DNA from: an uncultured Eubacteriales bacterium
GTDB taxonomy: Bacteria > Bacillota > Clostridia > Oscillospirales > Acutalibacteraceae
Direction of reading: 5' to 3'
Assembly (NCBI GenBank): GCA_951801675.1
Contig: CATONX010000012.1
Coordinates: 1-60,835 of the forward strand
DNA: 60,835 bases
Shown one piece after another: positions 9,859 through 18,737 of this stretch. A program made the translations under genes and the position numbers. Each line of letters begins with the position of its first letter. Position 1 is the first letter of the stretch. The notes below the pieces were generated by a model. That model saw nothing but the letters and a program-made list of their open reading frames with translations. It had not been told where the DNA came from and did no database searches.

Positions 9859-10569
9859 TTAACGAGAAGGACGGCTCTGAAGATAGGCAAGCAGCCGGTC
9901 GTAGGAGACGTTGAGAATCAGCTCTTCGGGGAACCCGATCTCCTCGAGCATTTCCCCGGCGCCGCCGGGCTGGCCTACGTGCAGATGAAAATGCGCGTCC
10001 GAATCCACACACACCGGCACTTCGTACCGCCGGCACAGCTCAGCCACCTTTCGGCAGTTGCCCGCCGACTCGGGGCGGACCCGGAAGGTATTGGCGTTGA
10101 TTTCGATGAGCTTGTGCTTCTCGGCGCAGGCCTTCACGACTGTTTCATAATCGCAGACGTACCGGGGCGTTCCGATGTGCCCGAGCAGGTCCACCAGCGG
10201 GTTATCGACGACCTTCAGCCATGCCTCGGTCACGTCCTCAGGGGAATCCATGACCGCGGTGGATTTGTGCATGGACGCCACCACCCAGTCGAGCTGCTTT
10301 AGAATCCGCTCCGGCATATCCAGGGTGCCGCCCTTTTGCACGTTTGCTTCCACCCCCATCAAAAGGCGCACGCCGAAGAGCTCACGGGGGAGCGACTTCA
10401 TGATTTCAAAGTGCCAGATATGGGGGGAATCCTCCAGCGCGATCCCGTGATCGGTGATGGCCACAGCGGAAAGCCCGATGTCGGCCGCGTGCCGGGCGAT
10501 TTCGGTAACGGTGGAGTAGGCGTGGGTGGAAGCGATGGTATGAACATGTAAATCCGCGGCTAGCTTCAT
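9859..10569 (-). CDS. PHP-domain phosphoesterase (YcdX-like)
   Basis: A 236-residue stand-alone PHP-fold metal-dependent phosphatase. Metal-binding motifs appear in order: DLHVHTIASTHAYS at residues 6-19, ITDHG near 39, the Glu of GVEANV near 75, a later SMHK segment, LGHIGTPRY, and VDSDAHF near 190. This matches the trinuclear zinc site of YcdX-type proteins; the substrate is not known. The ATG follows AAAGGAAG. Longer in-frame upstream starts run into an inverted repeat and are unlikely. It lies downstream of hprK on the same strand and may be co-transcribed. Confidence 0.88.
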   Translation of the reverse strand: MKLAADLHVHTIASTHAYSTVTEIARHAADIGLSAVAITDHGIALEDSPHIWHFEIMKSLPRELFGVRLLMGVEANVQKGGTLDMPERILKQLDWVVASMHKSTAVMDSPEDVTEAWLKVVDNPLVDLLGHIGTPRYVCDYETVVKACAEKHKLIEINANTFRVRPESAGNCRKVAELCRRYEVPVCVDSDAHFHLHVGQPGGAGEMLEEIGFPEELILNVSYDRLLAYLQSRPSR

Positions 10570-10677
10570 AAAATAGATCTTCCTTTCTGTACGGTCAGAC
10601 GGTTCTTTCGATTCCTCCGAAATTTGAATGGAGGCGCTTCTTCTTTTGGATACAATCACAAATCCCGTAAACGCCGC

Positions 10678-10724
10678 GCAATCCCCGGCCGCTGGTTCGT
10701 CCATCGGCCGGGGATTGCGTTTTT
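10678..10724. terminator. Strong hairpin between hprK and the PHP gene
   Basis: A 14-bp perfect stem (GCAATCCCCGGCCG and complement, 13-base loop). The U-run (TTTTT) follows it only in the plus direction, although both flanking genes are on the minus strand. It may stop antisense transcription or act as a partial attenuator for the PHP gene. Confidence 0.55.
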
Positions 10725-10737
10725 AAGAGTATTCCCG

Positions 10738-11727
10738 TTAAAATTCGTTCCATTCGGGGTTTGCCTCGGTGGGCGCCCCGAAGTCCGCCGCCATCCCGAG
10801 CTTGGAAAGCAGCTCGTGGGCGGCGTTGTAACCCATTTTTTTCTGGCGGTTGTTCATAGCGGCCACTTCGATGATGATGGCCAGATTTCGCCCGGGTTTT
10901 ACCGGAATGGTGAGCATGGGCACCCGGATGCCGAGAATTTCGGTCTGCTCGTTGTCCATCCCCATCCGGTCGTAGACCTTCGAGCTGTCCCATTGCTCCA
11001 TCTGAATGACCATGTCGATCTTTTCGGTCACCTTGACCGCACCCATACCGAAAATGCGGCGGGCGTTGATGATGCCCACGCCTCGCAGCTCGATAAAATG
11101 GCGGATGTTCTCCGGGGAAGAGCCCACCAGCGCCCGGCTGGACACCCGGCGGATTTCCACCGCGTCGTCCGCAATCAGCCGGTGGCCGCGCTTGACCAGT
11201 TCAATGGCCGTCTCGCTTTTGCCCACGCCGCTTTCTCCTAAGAGAAGGATGCCCTCGCCGTACACCTCCACCAGCACTCCGTGACGGGTGATGCGGGGCG
11301 CGAGCTGGACATTTAAATAGGAAATAAGGCTGGCGATGAAAGCGGAGGTCCCGTCCGCCGTGCGGCAGACCGGCACCCCGTACTGAGGTGCTAAGGACAA
11401 AATTTCCGGGAACGGCTCCAACCCCCGGGTCAAAATCACAATGGGCGGCTTGCGGGAAAGAAGTGTATTGATGATGGATACCCGCTTCTTTTCTTCCAGC
11501 TGGTCGAGGAAAGCGAATTCGCTTTTTCCGATGACCTGAATGCGGGTGTTGTCAAAATATTCGTAAAAGCCGGTGAGCTGCAGGCCGGGACGGTTGATGT
11601 CGCTGGAGGTAATCAGCAGCTCCTGCGGATCGCCCGGCAGATACAGCGTCTCCAAGGAGAATTCCTTGATGATCTTTTTCAGGTTGACCGAAAAGGTGCC
11701 AGCCAAATGCATCATCCTCTTTTCCAT
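10738..11727 (-). CDS. hprK: HPr kinase/phosphorylase
   Basis: Phosphorylates and dephosphorylates Ser-46 of HPr in response to glycolytic metabolites, controlling carbon catabolite repression in Firmicutes. It has the N-terminal regulatory domain, then Walker A GESGVGKSE and the family signature ELRGVGIINARRIFGMGAV. The start is uncertain. A promoter -10 at 11749-11754 excludes longer starts. ATG at 11727 is taken, and ATG at 11715 or 11712 is close behind an AGAGG. The leader is very short. Its divergent neighbour is a glycosyltransferase. Confidence 0.94.
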   Translation of the reverse strand: MEKRMMHLAGTFSVNLKKIIKEFSLETLYLPGDPQELLITSSDINRPGLQLTGFYEYFDNTRIQVIGKSEFAFLDQLEEKKRVSIINTLLSRKPPIVILTRGLEPFPEILSLAPQYGVPVCRTADGTSAFIASLISYLNVQLAPRITRHGVLVEVYGEGILLLGESGVGKSETAIELVKRGHRLIADDAVEIRRVSSRALVGSSPENIRHFIELRGVGIINARRIFGMGAVKVTEKIDMVIQMEQWDSSKVYDRMGMDNEQTEILGIRVPMLTIPVKPGRNLAIIIEVAAMNNRQKKMGYNAAHELLSKLGMAADFGAPTEANPEWNEF

Positions 11728-11748
11728 TGGGTTTGTGGGAACAAATCC

Positions 11749-11777
11749 ATTATACCGCATTCTTTCGCTTCTGCCAA
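11749..11777 (-). promoter_or_regulatory. Promoter of hprK
   Basis: TTGGCA, a 17-base spacer and a perfect TATAAT on the minus strand. Transcription would start near 11742, about 15 bases before the chosen ATG. Confidence 0.75.
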
Positions 11778-11824
11778 TAGTTCGTGAAAATTCGCCTTAG
11801 CCGGGAGAAAAGACAAGTTTTTCT

Positions 11825-11852
11825 TTGAATGCGCGGCAAACTATGGTACAAT
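11825..11852 (+). promoter_or_regulatory. Candidate promoter of the glycosyltransferase gene
   Basis: TTGAAT (11825-11830), a 16-base spacer and TACAAT (11847-11852), divergent from the hprK promoter and only about 50 bases from it. Confidence 0.6.
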
Positions 11853-11980
11853 AAGACATACCGTGTGAAACAAACACTGCAACGAATCCGCAGTGACCAG
11901 AAAAGCAAAGGCGTCAATGGGAGTATCCGGACGGCTTGCAGGCTCCCGGAATCCCCAAAAACGCGCAACAGGGAGGAACT

Positions 11981-13156
11981 ATGAGAATTGCATTGTTTGC
12001 GGAGACCTATCTGCCGTATATCAACGGTGTGGTCACCCACATAAAGGTGCTCAAAGACGGGCTGACGGCATTGGGGCACCAGGTGATGATCGTGACCACC
12101 GATCCCAAAGCCAAGAAGCATTACCTCAAGGACGGGGTTCTCCACTGCCCGGCTCACAGCTTTAAGAAGAAGGAGCTGTACGGATACAGCGTTTCCAGTC
12201 TCTATAGCCGTGTGCGCATGAACTATTTGAAGGCCTTTCGTCCGGACGTGCTGCATATGCATCAGGAATTCAGCATGGGAATTTTCGCGGCCTACGCCGC
12301 CAAGCGTCTGAAAAAGCCGCTGGTGTACACGCTGCACACCATGTATGACGAGTACATCTTTTATATTGCACCCGACCTGTTTGTGCCGGCCATGCGCAGC
12401 GTGTCCCACCGGTACGCCCACATTCTCGCTAAGCAGGCGGACGCCATTACCAGCCCTTCCGCCAAGGCAAAGGAATTTTTAGAGAAATGTCATGTAAAAA
12501 AGCCGGTGGAGATCATCCCCAACAGCATTGATTATGAGGAGTTTGATCCGGATCGGTTCCCGCCTGAGCAGATTGCGGACATCCGCGAGAAGCTCGCAAT
12601 CCCCGAAGAAGCCACGGCGGGCGTTTTCGTGGGCCGTTTGGGAAGGGAAAAGAGCGTGCACCTGCTTCTTGACTATTGGGCGGACTACTTCAAAAAAGAC
12701 GAGATGCTTCGCCTGGTCATCATCGGGGACGGGCCGGAGCAGGAGCCCCTTAAAAAGCAGGCGAAAGACCTGGGAATCGGGGACCGGGTGACCTTTACCG
12801 GAAGCATCCCTCACGAACAAGTTCCGCCCTATTTCATGGCGTGTGACTTTTTTATCACCGCGTCCATCACCGAGATGATGTCCATTTCCATGCTCGAAGG
12901 AATGGCCTCCGGCCTGCCTGCGGTGCTGCGGTTTGACCCGCTCAACGCCGGCCAGGTCCAGGAAGGGGTCAACGGCTTTACTTATCGAAACCCGGAGCAG
13001 ATGGCCGAGATTATCCGTAAACTGGCGGGCATGTCCTTAGAGGAAAAGCGGGAGATGCGCGTGCAGGTGCGCGAAAGCGTCAAGGACAAGGGCGCCAAGG
13101 ACCTGGCGAACTACATGCTGGGCGTCTATTCCAGAGTTACGGGAATCCCGGTGTAA
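11981..13156 (+). CDS. GT4-family glycosyltransferase
   Basis: A 391-residue retaining GT-B glycosyltransferase of family 4. The N-terminal acceptor domain starts RIALFAETYLPYINGVVTHI, and the donor domain has VGRLGREKSVHLLLDYW and the ITEMMSISMLEGMASGLPAV segment with the nucleotide-sugar-binding Glu. The closest functional relatives are 1,2-diacylglycerol glucosyltransferases, so a role in membrane glycolipid synthesis is likely but not proven. The ATG is chosen after GGGAGG. It is monocistronic and ends at a long bidirectional terminator. Confidence 0.85.
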   Translation: MRIALFAETYLPYINGVVTHIKVLKDGLTALGHQVMIVTTDPKAKKHYLKDGVLHCPAHSFKKKELYGYSVSSLYSRVRMNYLKAFRPDVLHMHQEFSMGIFAAYAAKRLKKPLVYTLHTMYDEYIFYIAPDLFVPAMRSVSHRYAHILAKQADAITSPSAKAKEFLEKCHVKKPVEIIPNSIDYEEFDPDRFPPEQIADIREKLAIPEEATAGVFVGRLGREKSVHLLLDYWADYFKKDEMLRLVIIGDGPEQEPLKKQAKDLGIGDRVTFTGSIPHEQVPPYFMACDFFITASITEMMSISMLEGMASGLPAVLRFDPLNAGQVQEGVNGFTYRNPEQMAEIIRKLAGMSLEEKREMRVQVRESVKDKGAKDLANYMLGVYSRVTGIPV

Positions 13157-13330
13157 GTCTGTCGCTGCAATGCGGTTTGGCCTGGCAGTCTTTGCGCCAT
13201 TCCGTATTCCACCAGAAGGGCAATCCGTTCTCTGCCGTGTGAGGTCCGCTTGTCTGGGGAAAGAAGCCCGCGTATGCAGATGTACGCTATGGTAAGCGGC
13301 CGCTCTGTTCTTTTTATCCGCTCGAATGGA

Positions 13331-13377
13331 AAAAGGCCCCGGCGGGAAAGCCATTGGCTTTCCCGCCGGGGCCTTTT
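13331..13377. terminator. Bidirectional terminator between convergent genes
   Basis: A perfect 22-bp inverted repeat with a 3-base loop, beginning AAAAGGCCCCGG and ending in TTTT. It serves the glycosyltransferase (plus) and the Nif3 operon (minus). The preceding 170 bases contain nothing recognisable. Confidence 0.9.
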
Positions 13378-13420
13378 ATTTTGCAGATGACAGCCGAAAC
13401 GAAACTACCGGTTCTCCGTG

Positions 13421-14521
13421 TTACCGCGAAGCTGTCCAGTACCGGGCCGGGTCCCCGAAGACCGCCGACTTATGGAAGACCACCTGGGGAAACCGGGCGG
13501 CCAAACGGCTGCACAGCGGCTCCACCACCACATCTTCCGTGGAAAAGTGCCCCGCGTCCACCAGAGTCAGACCTGCCTCCATCGCTTCCAGAAGCTGATG
13601 GTGTTTTACGTCTCCCGTCACCAACGCGTCGACACCTACGGCGACGGCTTTTGTGACGGTATCTCCGCCCGCGCCGCCCAGCACCGCCACCCGCTTGACC
13701 GGCCTTTGTCCCGGCACATACCGCAGCCCGCCGGCGCGCAGGCGTTGGCCTATGTAGCCTGCGAATTCTTCCGGCTGCTGTTGTGCGTCCAAGAACCCGA
13801 TGAGACCCAACGAGTCCGAGTCCGCCAAAGCGGTCGTTTCGAATACGTCGAAAGCCGGCTCCTCATATGGGTGCGCCTTTCGCATGGCGGCAAGCACCGC
13901 TTCCACCTTGGAGGGCGGGCAGATCATTTCCAACCGGTCCTCTTTTGCATACTCCCATTCGCCCGGTTTCCCCAAAAAGGGCTTCGCTTCGTCCAACGGC
14001 AAAAACCGGCCCTCCCCGGAAGAGACGAAGGCACAGCCGGCATAATCGCCCAAAGTGCCTGCTCCCGCTTCTTTCATGGCACAATGGATACGATCGGTAT
14101 ATTCATGGGGACAAAATACGACCAGTTTCCTATAAAACCGGGTATTTTCCCATACAAAAGGCCTTTGGCGGATGAGTCCCAGCCGGTCGGCCAGGCAGCT
14201 GTTGACGCCTCCTGCCGCTACGTCCAAACTGGTATGGGCGCAGATGGCGCCGATTCCCGCCGCGGCCAGCTGATAGGGAACGCTGTCCGACAAAAAGGTT
14301 TTAGCCGGATGAAACAGCACCGGATGATGGCTGACAATGAGCTGGGCGCCTTCGGTTTTCGCTTCGTTTACCACGGCCTTGGTAATGTCCAGCGTCACCA
14401 CCGCCTTGGTGACAGGGGCTTGCGGGTCGCCCACCAAAAGGCCGCTGTTGTCCCAGCTTTCCTGATGGGAAAAGGGTGCGAATTCATCCATGGCTTCAAA
14501 AACCGCGCGGATGGTCGTCAT
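13421..14521 (-). CDS. Nif3-like dinuclear metal centre protein
   Basis: Member of the Nif3/YqfO family (GTP cyclohydrolase I type 2 fold) that forms hexameric toroids with a two-metal site; its reaction is not established. The 366-residue protein has ESWDNSGLLVGD near residue 20, the metal ligands in IVSHHPVLFH near 63 and AHTSLDVAAGG near 93, and a C-terminal VLGGAGGD...VTGDVKHH segment. The middle 130 residues form the PII-like insert seen in YqfO. Its start overlaps the trmK stop by 4 bases. The trmK-nif3 pair is conserved in Firmicutes. Confidence 0.93.
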   Translation of the reverse strand: MTTIRAVFEAMDEFAPFSHQESWDNSGLLVGDPQAPVTKAVVTLDITKAVVNEAKTEGAQLIVSHHPVLFHPAKTFLSDSVPYQLAAAGIGAICAHTSLDVAAGGVNSCLADRLGLIRQRPFVWENTRFYRKLVVFCPHEYTDRIHCAMKEAGAGTLGDYAGCAFVSSGEGRFLPLDEAKPFLGKPGEWEYAKEDRLEMICPPSKVEAVLAAMRKAHPYEEPAFDVFETTALADSDSLGLIGFLDAQQQPEEFAGYIGQRLRAGGLRYVPGQRPVKRVAVLGGAGGDTVTKAVAVGVDALVTGDVKHHQLLEAMEAGLTLVDAGHFSTEDVVVEPLCSRLAARFPQVVFHKSAVFGDPARYWTASR

Positions 14522-15228
14522 AGAGATGCCTCCTTTTGTTGTAACTCCAGGACAGCGGCCTTCTCCCTCAGCGTCTGGATGACATGGTCGATGCGCTCGC
14601 TTTCTTCAGGAGAAAGGCCGGCCTTGCGTTTGGTAAGCAGAGCTGCCTGGCGGGTGAGATAGGCGGGAGTGTGAGGAGAGGTGCTTTCTCCTAGCTGTCC
14701 CAGATAGCATTCTTCCAGGGAAGGGGAGAGGACATGCCCGGTAAAGGCCGCCAGCATCACCGTGTAAAGCCGTCCGCCGTCCAACACCGTTTCCTCCCGC
14801 AGGAGCGCGAACCCGTTTTCATACAAAAAAGCGCGCAGTTTTTCCGGGTGGCTCATGGGCTGTAAAATGAAGCGGAGCGTTTCCTCCTGCACCCAGGGGG
14901 TCTGCCCGAGGATGGCGGCAATCAGTTCCCCGCCCATCCCGGCGATCACAATGTCGTCCACCTCGTCCCGCTTCAAGGCGGCGAGACCGTCGGACAGCCG
15001 CAGCTCCACCAAATCCGCCGCCCGGTAGGTATCCGCCGTTTCCCGGGCCCGGGCCAGGGGGCCGGCGTTTATGTCCATCCCGATGGCGTGGGGGCAGACT
15101 CCGCGGCGCGTCAGCCAAACCGGCAGATACCCGTGGTCGGTGCCGATGTCGGCCATCCGGCTGCCCGGGCGGACGAATGCGGCGCACTGACGCAGCCTGG
15201 GTCCCAGGGAAAAAGGATGCTCCCTCAT
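14518..15228 (-). CDS. trmK: tRNA (adenine22-N1)-methyltransferase
   Basis: SAM-dependent enzyme that methylates A22 of tRNAs, called from the B. subtilis YqfN/TrmK family. The 236-residue protein has the Rossmann motif MADIGTDHGYLPVWL near residue 25, the acidic loop GMDIN near 50, the IAGMGGELI active-site segment near 95, and the family's C-terminal coiled-coil tail. It overlaps the MFS gene upstream and the Nif3 gene downstream by 4 bases each, so the three are translationally coupled. Confidence 0.92.
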   Translation of the reverse strand: MREHPFSLGPRLRQCAAFVRPGSRMADIGTDHGYLPVWLTRRGVCPHAIGMDINAGPLARARETADTYRAADLVELRLSDGLAALKRDEVDDIVIAGMGGELIAAILGQTPWVQEETLRFILQPMSHPEKLRAFLYENGFALLREETVLDGGRLYTVMLAAFTGHVLSPSLEECYLGQLGESTSPHTPAYLTRQAALLTKRKAGLSPEESERIDHVIQTLREKAAVLELQQKEASL

Positions 15229-16481
15229 ATCGCTTCCTCCTTTGACTTGCGCAGCAGCTTGACGGCCACATGGCCCAAAAACGCGGTGCCGTACTGGGCC
15301 GCCGTCATTACCAAAACCGCTACTGCGTACAAGGTCAGGTCCACCGGCAGCATCAGGGAAATCAGAATACCGATGGCCCGCCCGCCGTTTAGGATAATGT
15401 CCTTGATGGCGAAGATCTCCTGGCGCTTGTCGTAAGCTTCCGGAACCTGTTCCACCGACGCGATGAAGATGCTGGTGGTGGGAGTAATCATGAACTGAAC
15501 CAAAAACGCATTGATCAGGTTATAGCCAAGGACTACGTACAGGTTGGTGGCCAGCAGCAAGATCGCCGAGAAGCCCACCATAATCGTGGTGGCCAGCACC
15601 AGCAGGCGGATGCGGTTTTGCGGGTGCATGAAGCGGCCGATGACCACAAAGGCGACCACCGACCCGACGCCGGTCAGGAAGGTGGAAAATCCCACCAGTG
15701 CTTCGCTGGGCTGCATGTAAAACAGAAACACCGGGATGATATAAGTAAAAATTCCTTCTCGCAGCCCCCGGCAGAACTTGACCGCGATGGGCAGGGAAAG
15801 CCGCTTTTCCCTAGCGACCAGCTTGATGGCCGTTAGGTAGTGAAACGCTTTGTTGCGCGACGGGGGCGCTTTGACAAAAAAGGTGCAGATCATCGTCAGA
15901 ATGGAGACACCGAAGGAAATGCCGAAGATGACGAAGTAGCCCACGTTTCCAGGCAGGGAGGAAATGAGAAAACCCGAGGTCATGGGCACCACCAGGTTGA
16001 TGACGGCCAGCACGATGCCGAACACCGACAGCGCCTGATCCCGGTTTGCGTCCTTGGTGGTGTCGGTGAGCAGGTTATAATACCCCAGCCAGTAAAAGAC
16101 GCCGCCCAGGCCGTTGAGCAGACCTACCAGAATCACATAGTTGCTGCTGGCGTCTCCCAGGAACAGCACAAACGCGTACTCCAGGTTGTAGGCGATGACG
16201 CCCAGGATCACAACGGTACGCGGGGAGGTTTTGCTGCAAATGGGAGCGGCGATGTTCATGAAGACCATGGCGGTGAGGATGTTGAACAGGTTAAAGAGAA
16301 TGCTCGCGCGCATGTCGCCGGTGTTCTTCATAAAGAAGGTGTTGATGAAAACGGAGGAAAGGGTAGTGAAGAACAGAAAGCTGATGTGAACGGCGGCGAA
16401 ACGCTTAAAGTCCTTGGAGCCTTTCAGGTCTCCGAACAGGGAAAAGCCGGAAAGCCGGCGAAAAAGCGGACGAAGGTCCAT
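15225..16481 (-). CDS. MFS transporter
   Basis: A 418-residue integral membrane protein with about twelve predicted helices and a long central cytoplasmic loop (VKAPPSRNKAFHYLTAIK region), as in the major facilitator superfamily. The substrate cannot be read from the sequence. The ATG at 16481 follows GGAGG with 10-base spacing; the upstream in-frame extension lacks hydrophobic or conserved residues. It is the first gene of the MFS-trmK-Nif3 operon, an unusual promoter-proximal partner for this RNA-modification pair. Confidence 0.82.
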   Translation of the reverse strand: MDLRPLFRRLSGFSLFGDLKGSKDFKRFAAVHISFLFFTTLSSVFINTFFMKNTGDMRASILFNLFNILTAMVFMNIAAPICSKTSPRTVVILGVIAYNLEYAFVLFLGDASSNYVILVGLLNGLGGVFYWLGYYNLLTDTTKDANRDQALSVFGIVLAVINLVVPMTSGFLISSLPGNVGYFVIFGISFGVSILTMICTFFVKAPPSRNKAFHYLTAIKLVAREKRLSLPIAVKFCRGLREGIFTYIIPVFLFYMQPSEALVGFSTFLTGVGSVVAFVVIGRFMHPQNRIRLLVLATTIMVGFSAILLLATNLYVVLGYNLINAFLVQFMITPTTSIFIASVEQVPEAYDKRQEIFAIKDIILNGGRAIGILISLMLPVDLTLYAVAVLVMTAAQYGTAFLGHVAVKLLRKSKEEAI

Positions 16482-16536
16482 GAGCAAAAATCCTCCATGC
16501 ATATGTAAAATGGTTGAACGGTGCCGGATAGAAACA

Positions 16537-16560
16537 CCGCCCGGCAAAACGGCCGGGCGG
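16537..16560 (-). terminator. Hairpin after the DUF1858 gene
   Basis: A 9-bp GC stem (CCGCCCGGC and complement) 29 bases after the stop of the small gene on the minus strand, followed by a weak U-rich tract. It may reduce read-through into the MFS operon. Confidence 0.5.
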
Positions 16561-16589
16561 AAAAAACGTATTTGGGGAAAGGCACGTGG

Positions 16590-16793
16590 TTATTTGCCCG
16601 CGAGATGCGCGTTAATCTTTTTGACCAGCTCGTCCGCGTCCACCCCGTGAACCTGGCAGGCTTCCTCCACCGACTCCCCTCTGGATGCCGGGCAGCCCAG
16701 GCAGTGCATACCCATTTCCAGGAAGAAAGGGGCCGTGCTCTCGTCCATATCCAGGATATCGCCGATCACGGTGTCTTTGGTAATCTGTGTCAT
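16590..16793 (-). CDS. DUF1858 small redox-disulfide protein
   Basis: A 67-residue protein that is a complete DUF1858 domain, also found in hybrid-cluster-protein-associated disulfide proteins. It has the characteristic GMHCLGCPASRGESVEEAC segment near residues 28-46, with a CxxC pair that could bind metal or form a redox disulfide. The ATG follows GGAGG, and the promoter TTGCAT-17-TATAAT is just upstream. It is single-gene, divergent from coaX; the partner is unknown. Confidence 0.88.
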   Translation of the reverse strand: MTQITKDTVIGDILDMDESTAPFFLEMGMHCLGCPASRGESVEEACQVHGVDADELVKKINAHLAGK

Positions 16794-16866
16794 TGCAGTT
16801 CCTCCAATTTCTGATAAAGTGGTGATTCGCTTCCGGATAAAAGGAAGCGGCCTTCTTGTTACCCGT

Positions 16867-16895
16867 ATTATAATTCCCTTGGTCGCGCAATGCAA
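16867..16895 (-). promoter_or_regulatory. Promoter of the DUF1858 gene
   Basis: TTGCAT, a 17-base spacer and a perfect TATAAT on the minus strand. Confidence 0.7.
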
Positions 16896-17001
16896 TACCG
16901 TGGGCATAGTATTTTTTTGCGCAGTTTTGCTAAATCGCAAGATATCGAAAAATCGCTTCCAACGGCCGCCAACCTTGTGAAAGTTTTTGCGCTTCCCACC
17001 C

Positions 17002-17036
17002 TTGTCAAAAGGAGAGGAAACGGGTATACTATACCC
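17002..17036 (+). promoter_or_regulatory. coaX promoter with palindrome over the -10
   Basis: TTGTCA (17002-17007), a 17-base spacer and TATACT (17025-17030). The -10 lies inside a perfect 7+1+7 palindrome, GGGTATACTATACCC (17022-17036), that could be an operator. Confidence 0.7.
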
Positions 17037-17071
17037 ATAAAATGAGAACCATAGGAAGCGGAGGAACGCCC

Positions 17072-17836
17072 ATGCTGTTAACCATTGATATCGGCAATAC
17101 CAACATCACTCTGGGGGCCTACCGGGGAGAAACCCTGCAGTTTGAATCCCGCATGGAGACCAACCGCTTTCGCATGGAAGACCAGTACGCCATTGAACTG
17201 CGGGACATCATCGATTTGTATGGCTTTTCACCCACGCAGTTTGAAGGGGCCATCATCTGTTCGGTAGTCCCGGCACTGACCTCGGTCATCGCCCGGGCGG
17301 TGGAGAAGCTGGTGGGCAAAACGCCGCTCCTTGTGGGCCCTGGTCTCAAAACCGGGCTTAACATCCGCATCGATAACCCCGCCCAGCTGGGCGCGGACCT
17401 GGTTGCGGGCGCGGTGGGGGCCATTGCCAAGTTCCCCTGCCCCTGCATTCTTTTTGACCTTGGCACCGCCACCACCATTTCGGTGGTCGCGAGGGACACC
17501 TCCTTCTTAGGCGGCATCATCATTCCCGGCGTTTACATTTCCTATAACGCCCTGACCTCCCGTACCGCCCAATTGCCCCAGGTCAGCCTGGAGGCGCCGC
17601 CCCATGTGATCGGGAAAAACTCCATCGACTCCATGAAGTCCGGCTCCGTCTACGGCACCGCCGCCATGATCGACGGCATCTGCGAGCGCATCGAGGAGGA
17701 GATCGGAGAGAAGGCCACCGTGGTGGCCACCGGCGGCATCGCCGGCGTGGTGATCCCGTATTGCAAGCGGGAAATCATCCACAGCGACAATTTGATTTTG
17801 GAAGGCTTGCGCCTGCTGTACGAGCGCAACCGGTAA
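17072..17836 (+). CDS. coaX: Type III pantothenate kinase
   Basis: Phosphorylates pantothenate, the first step of CoA synthesis; type III enzymes need a monovalent cation and are not feedback-inhibited by CoA. The 254-residue protein has the ASKHA motifs LLTIDIGNTNITLGAY at the start, GADLVAGAVGAI near residue 108 and FDLGTATTISVV near 128. The ATG at 17072 follows GCGGAGG; an in-frame upstream ATG lies too close to the promoter. The next gene is an ECF S-component, which suggests uptake and trapping of pantothenate. Confidence 0.96.
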   Translation: MLLTIDIGNTNITLGAYRGETLQFESRMETNRFRMEDQYAIELRDIIDLYGFSPTQFEGAIICSVVPALTSVIARAVEKLVGKTPLLVGPGLKTGLNIRIDNPAQLGADLVAGAVGAIAKFPCPCILFDLGTATTISVVARDTSFLGGIIIPGVYISYNALTSRTAQLPQVSLEAPPHVIGKNSIDSMKSGSVYGTAAMIDGICERIEEEIGEKATVVATGGIAGVVIPYCKREIIHSDNLILEGLRLLYERNR

Positions 17837-17922
17837 CCTTCGCCAACAACGCCGAAAATCGGCGTTTTGGATAAATTTGGCGCTGCATCCGCCTGGCGGA
17901 GCAGCAGCTAGGAGGAATTTTT

Positions 17923-18519
17923 ATGTCAACCGCAACCCTATCCCTGACGAAAACCCAGAAAATGGTAGGTCTTGCCATTTTCACCGCTGTGATCATCGTA
18001 TTGCAGCTGGTCTCCACCTTTGTAAGGTTCGGCCCCTTTTCCATCACCCTGTCACTAATCCCCATCGTAGTCGGTGCGGCGGTTTACGGAAAAGGCGCGG
18101 GCGCTTATTTGGGCGGCGTATTCAGCGTGGTCGTGCTGATCTGTTGCATCACCGGCGCAGATGCCGGCGGCGCGGTCGTCTGGAACGCCAACCCTTTCCT
18201 GTGCACTTTAGTATGCATGCTCAAAGGTATTGCTGCTGGTTTTGTAGCGGGCCTTGTTTACCGGCTGATTGCGCCCAAGAGCGTTATCGGCGGGGCAGTG
18301 GTGGCTGCCATTGTCAGCCCGATTGTCAACACGGGTATTTTTTATTTAGGGCTTGCGCTCTTCTTCCAGCCCATCTTGCTGGAATGGACCGGCGGAACCG
18401 ACGTGCTTTATAATATCATTGTCGGTCTCTTGGGCGTCAATTTCCTGGTGGAACTGGGCGTCAACGTGGTTTTGAGTCCCATTGTGGTGCGCATCCTCAA
18501 AGCGGTAAAAGCCGCCTGA
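17923..18519 (+). CDS. ECF transporter S component, probably pantothenate-specific
   Basis: A 198-residue membrane protein with about six hydrophobic segments. The early FGPFSITLSLIPIVVGAAVYG segment is typical of ECF substrate-binding subunits. It would work with a shared energising module (EcfA, EcfA', EcfT) encoded elsewhere. It directly follows coaX (86 bases, GGAGG before the ATG). By context it is most likely PanT-like, though the substrate is inferred from the neighbour only. Confidence 0.82.
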   Translation: MSTATLSLTKTQKMVGLAIFTAVIIVLQLVSTFVRFGPFSITLSLIPIVVGAAVYGKGAGAYLGGVFSVVVLICCITGADAGGAVVWNANPFLCTLVCMLKGIAAGFVAGLVYRLIAPKSVIGGAVVAAIVSPIVNTGIFYLGLALFFQPILLEWTGGTDVLYNIIVGLLGVNFLVELGVNVVLSPIVVRILKAVKAA

Positions 18520-18581
18520 TACGGCCCTGCAAGCGCCGGGCCGAACATAAAAAACCATCGGTATCCAGCCGATAAGCGAAG

Positions 18582-18611
18582 AAAGGGCGGCGTCTATAGA
18601 CGCCGCCCTTT
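18582..18611 (+). terminator. Terminator after the ECF S-component gene
   Basis: A self-complementary stem of 13 bp (AAAGGGCGGCGTC and complement, TATA loop), followed by TCTTT. Confidence 0.85.
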
Positions 18612-18656
18612 CTTTATGAGACGTACCCATGCTCCCAATCCAGGCGCATGGTCAAC

Positions 18657-18692
18657 AAAAGCCCGCAAGGCAATTCTGCCTTGCGGGCTTTT
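18657..18692. terminator. Bidirectional terminator facing the cyclophilin operon
   Basis: A perfect 16-bp stem, AAAAGCCCGCAAGGCA with its complement, and a 4-base loop. It ends the minus-strand cyclophilin operon and backs up the previous terminator. Confidence 0.85.
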
Positions 18693-18737
18693 GGCCTTCT
18701 GCCAAAGAAATCCGTTTGTTTAACAATCACGAAACGA

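Noticed and set aside
11750-12421. 223-codon frame antisense to the glycosyltransferase start
   Set aside because: It overlaps two convincing promoters and the glycosyltransferase coding sequence on the other strand, and has no motif.
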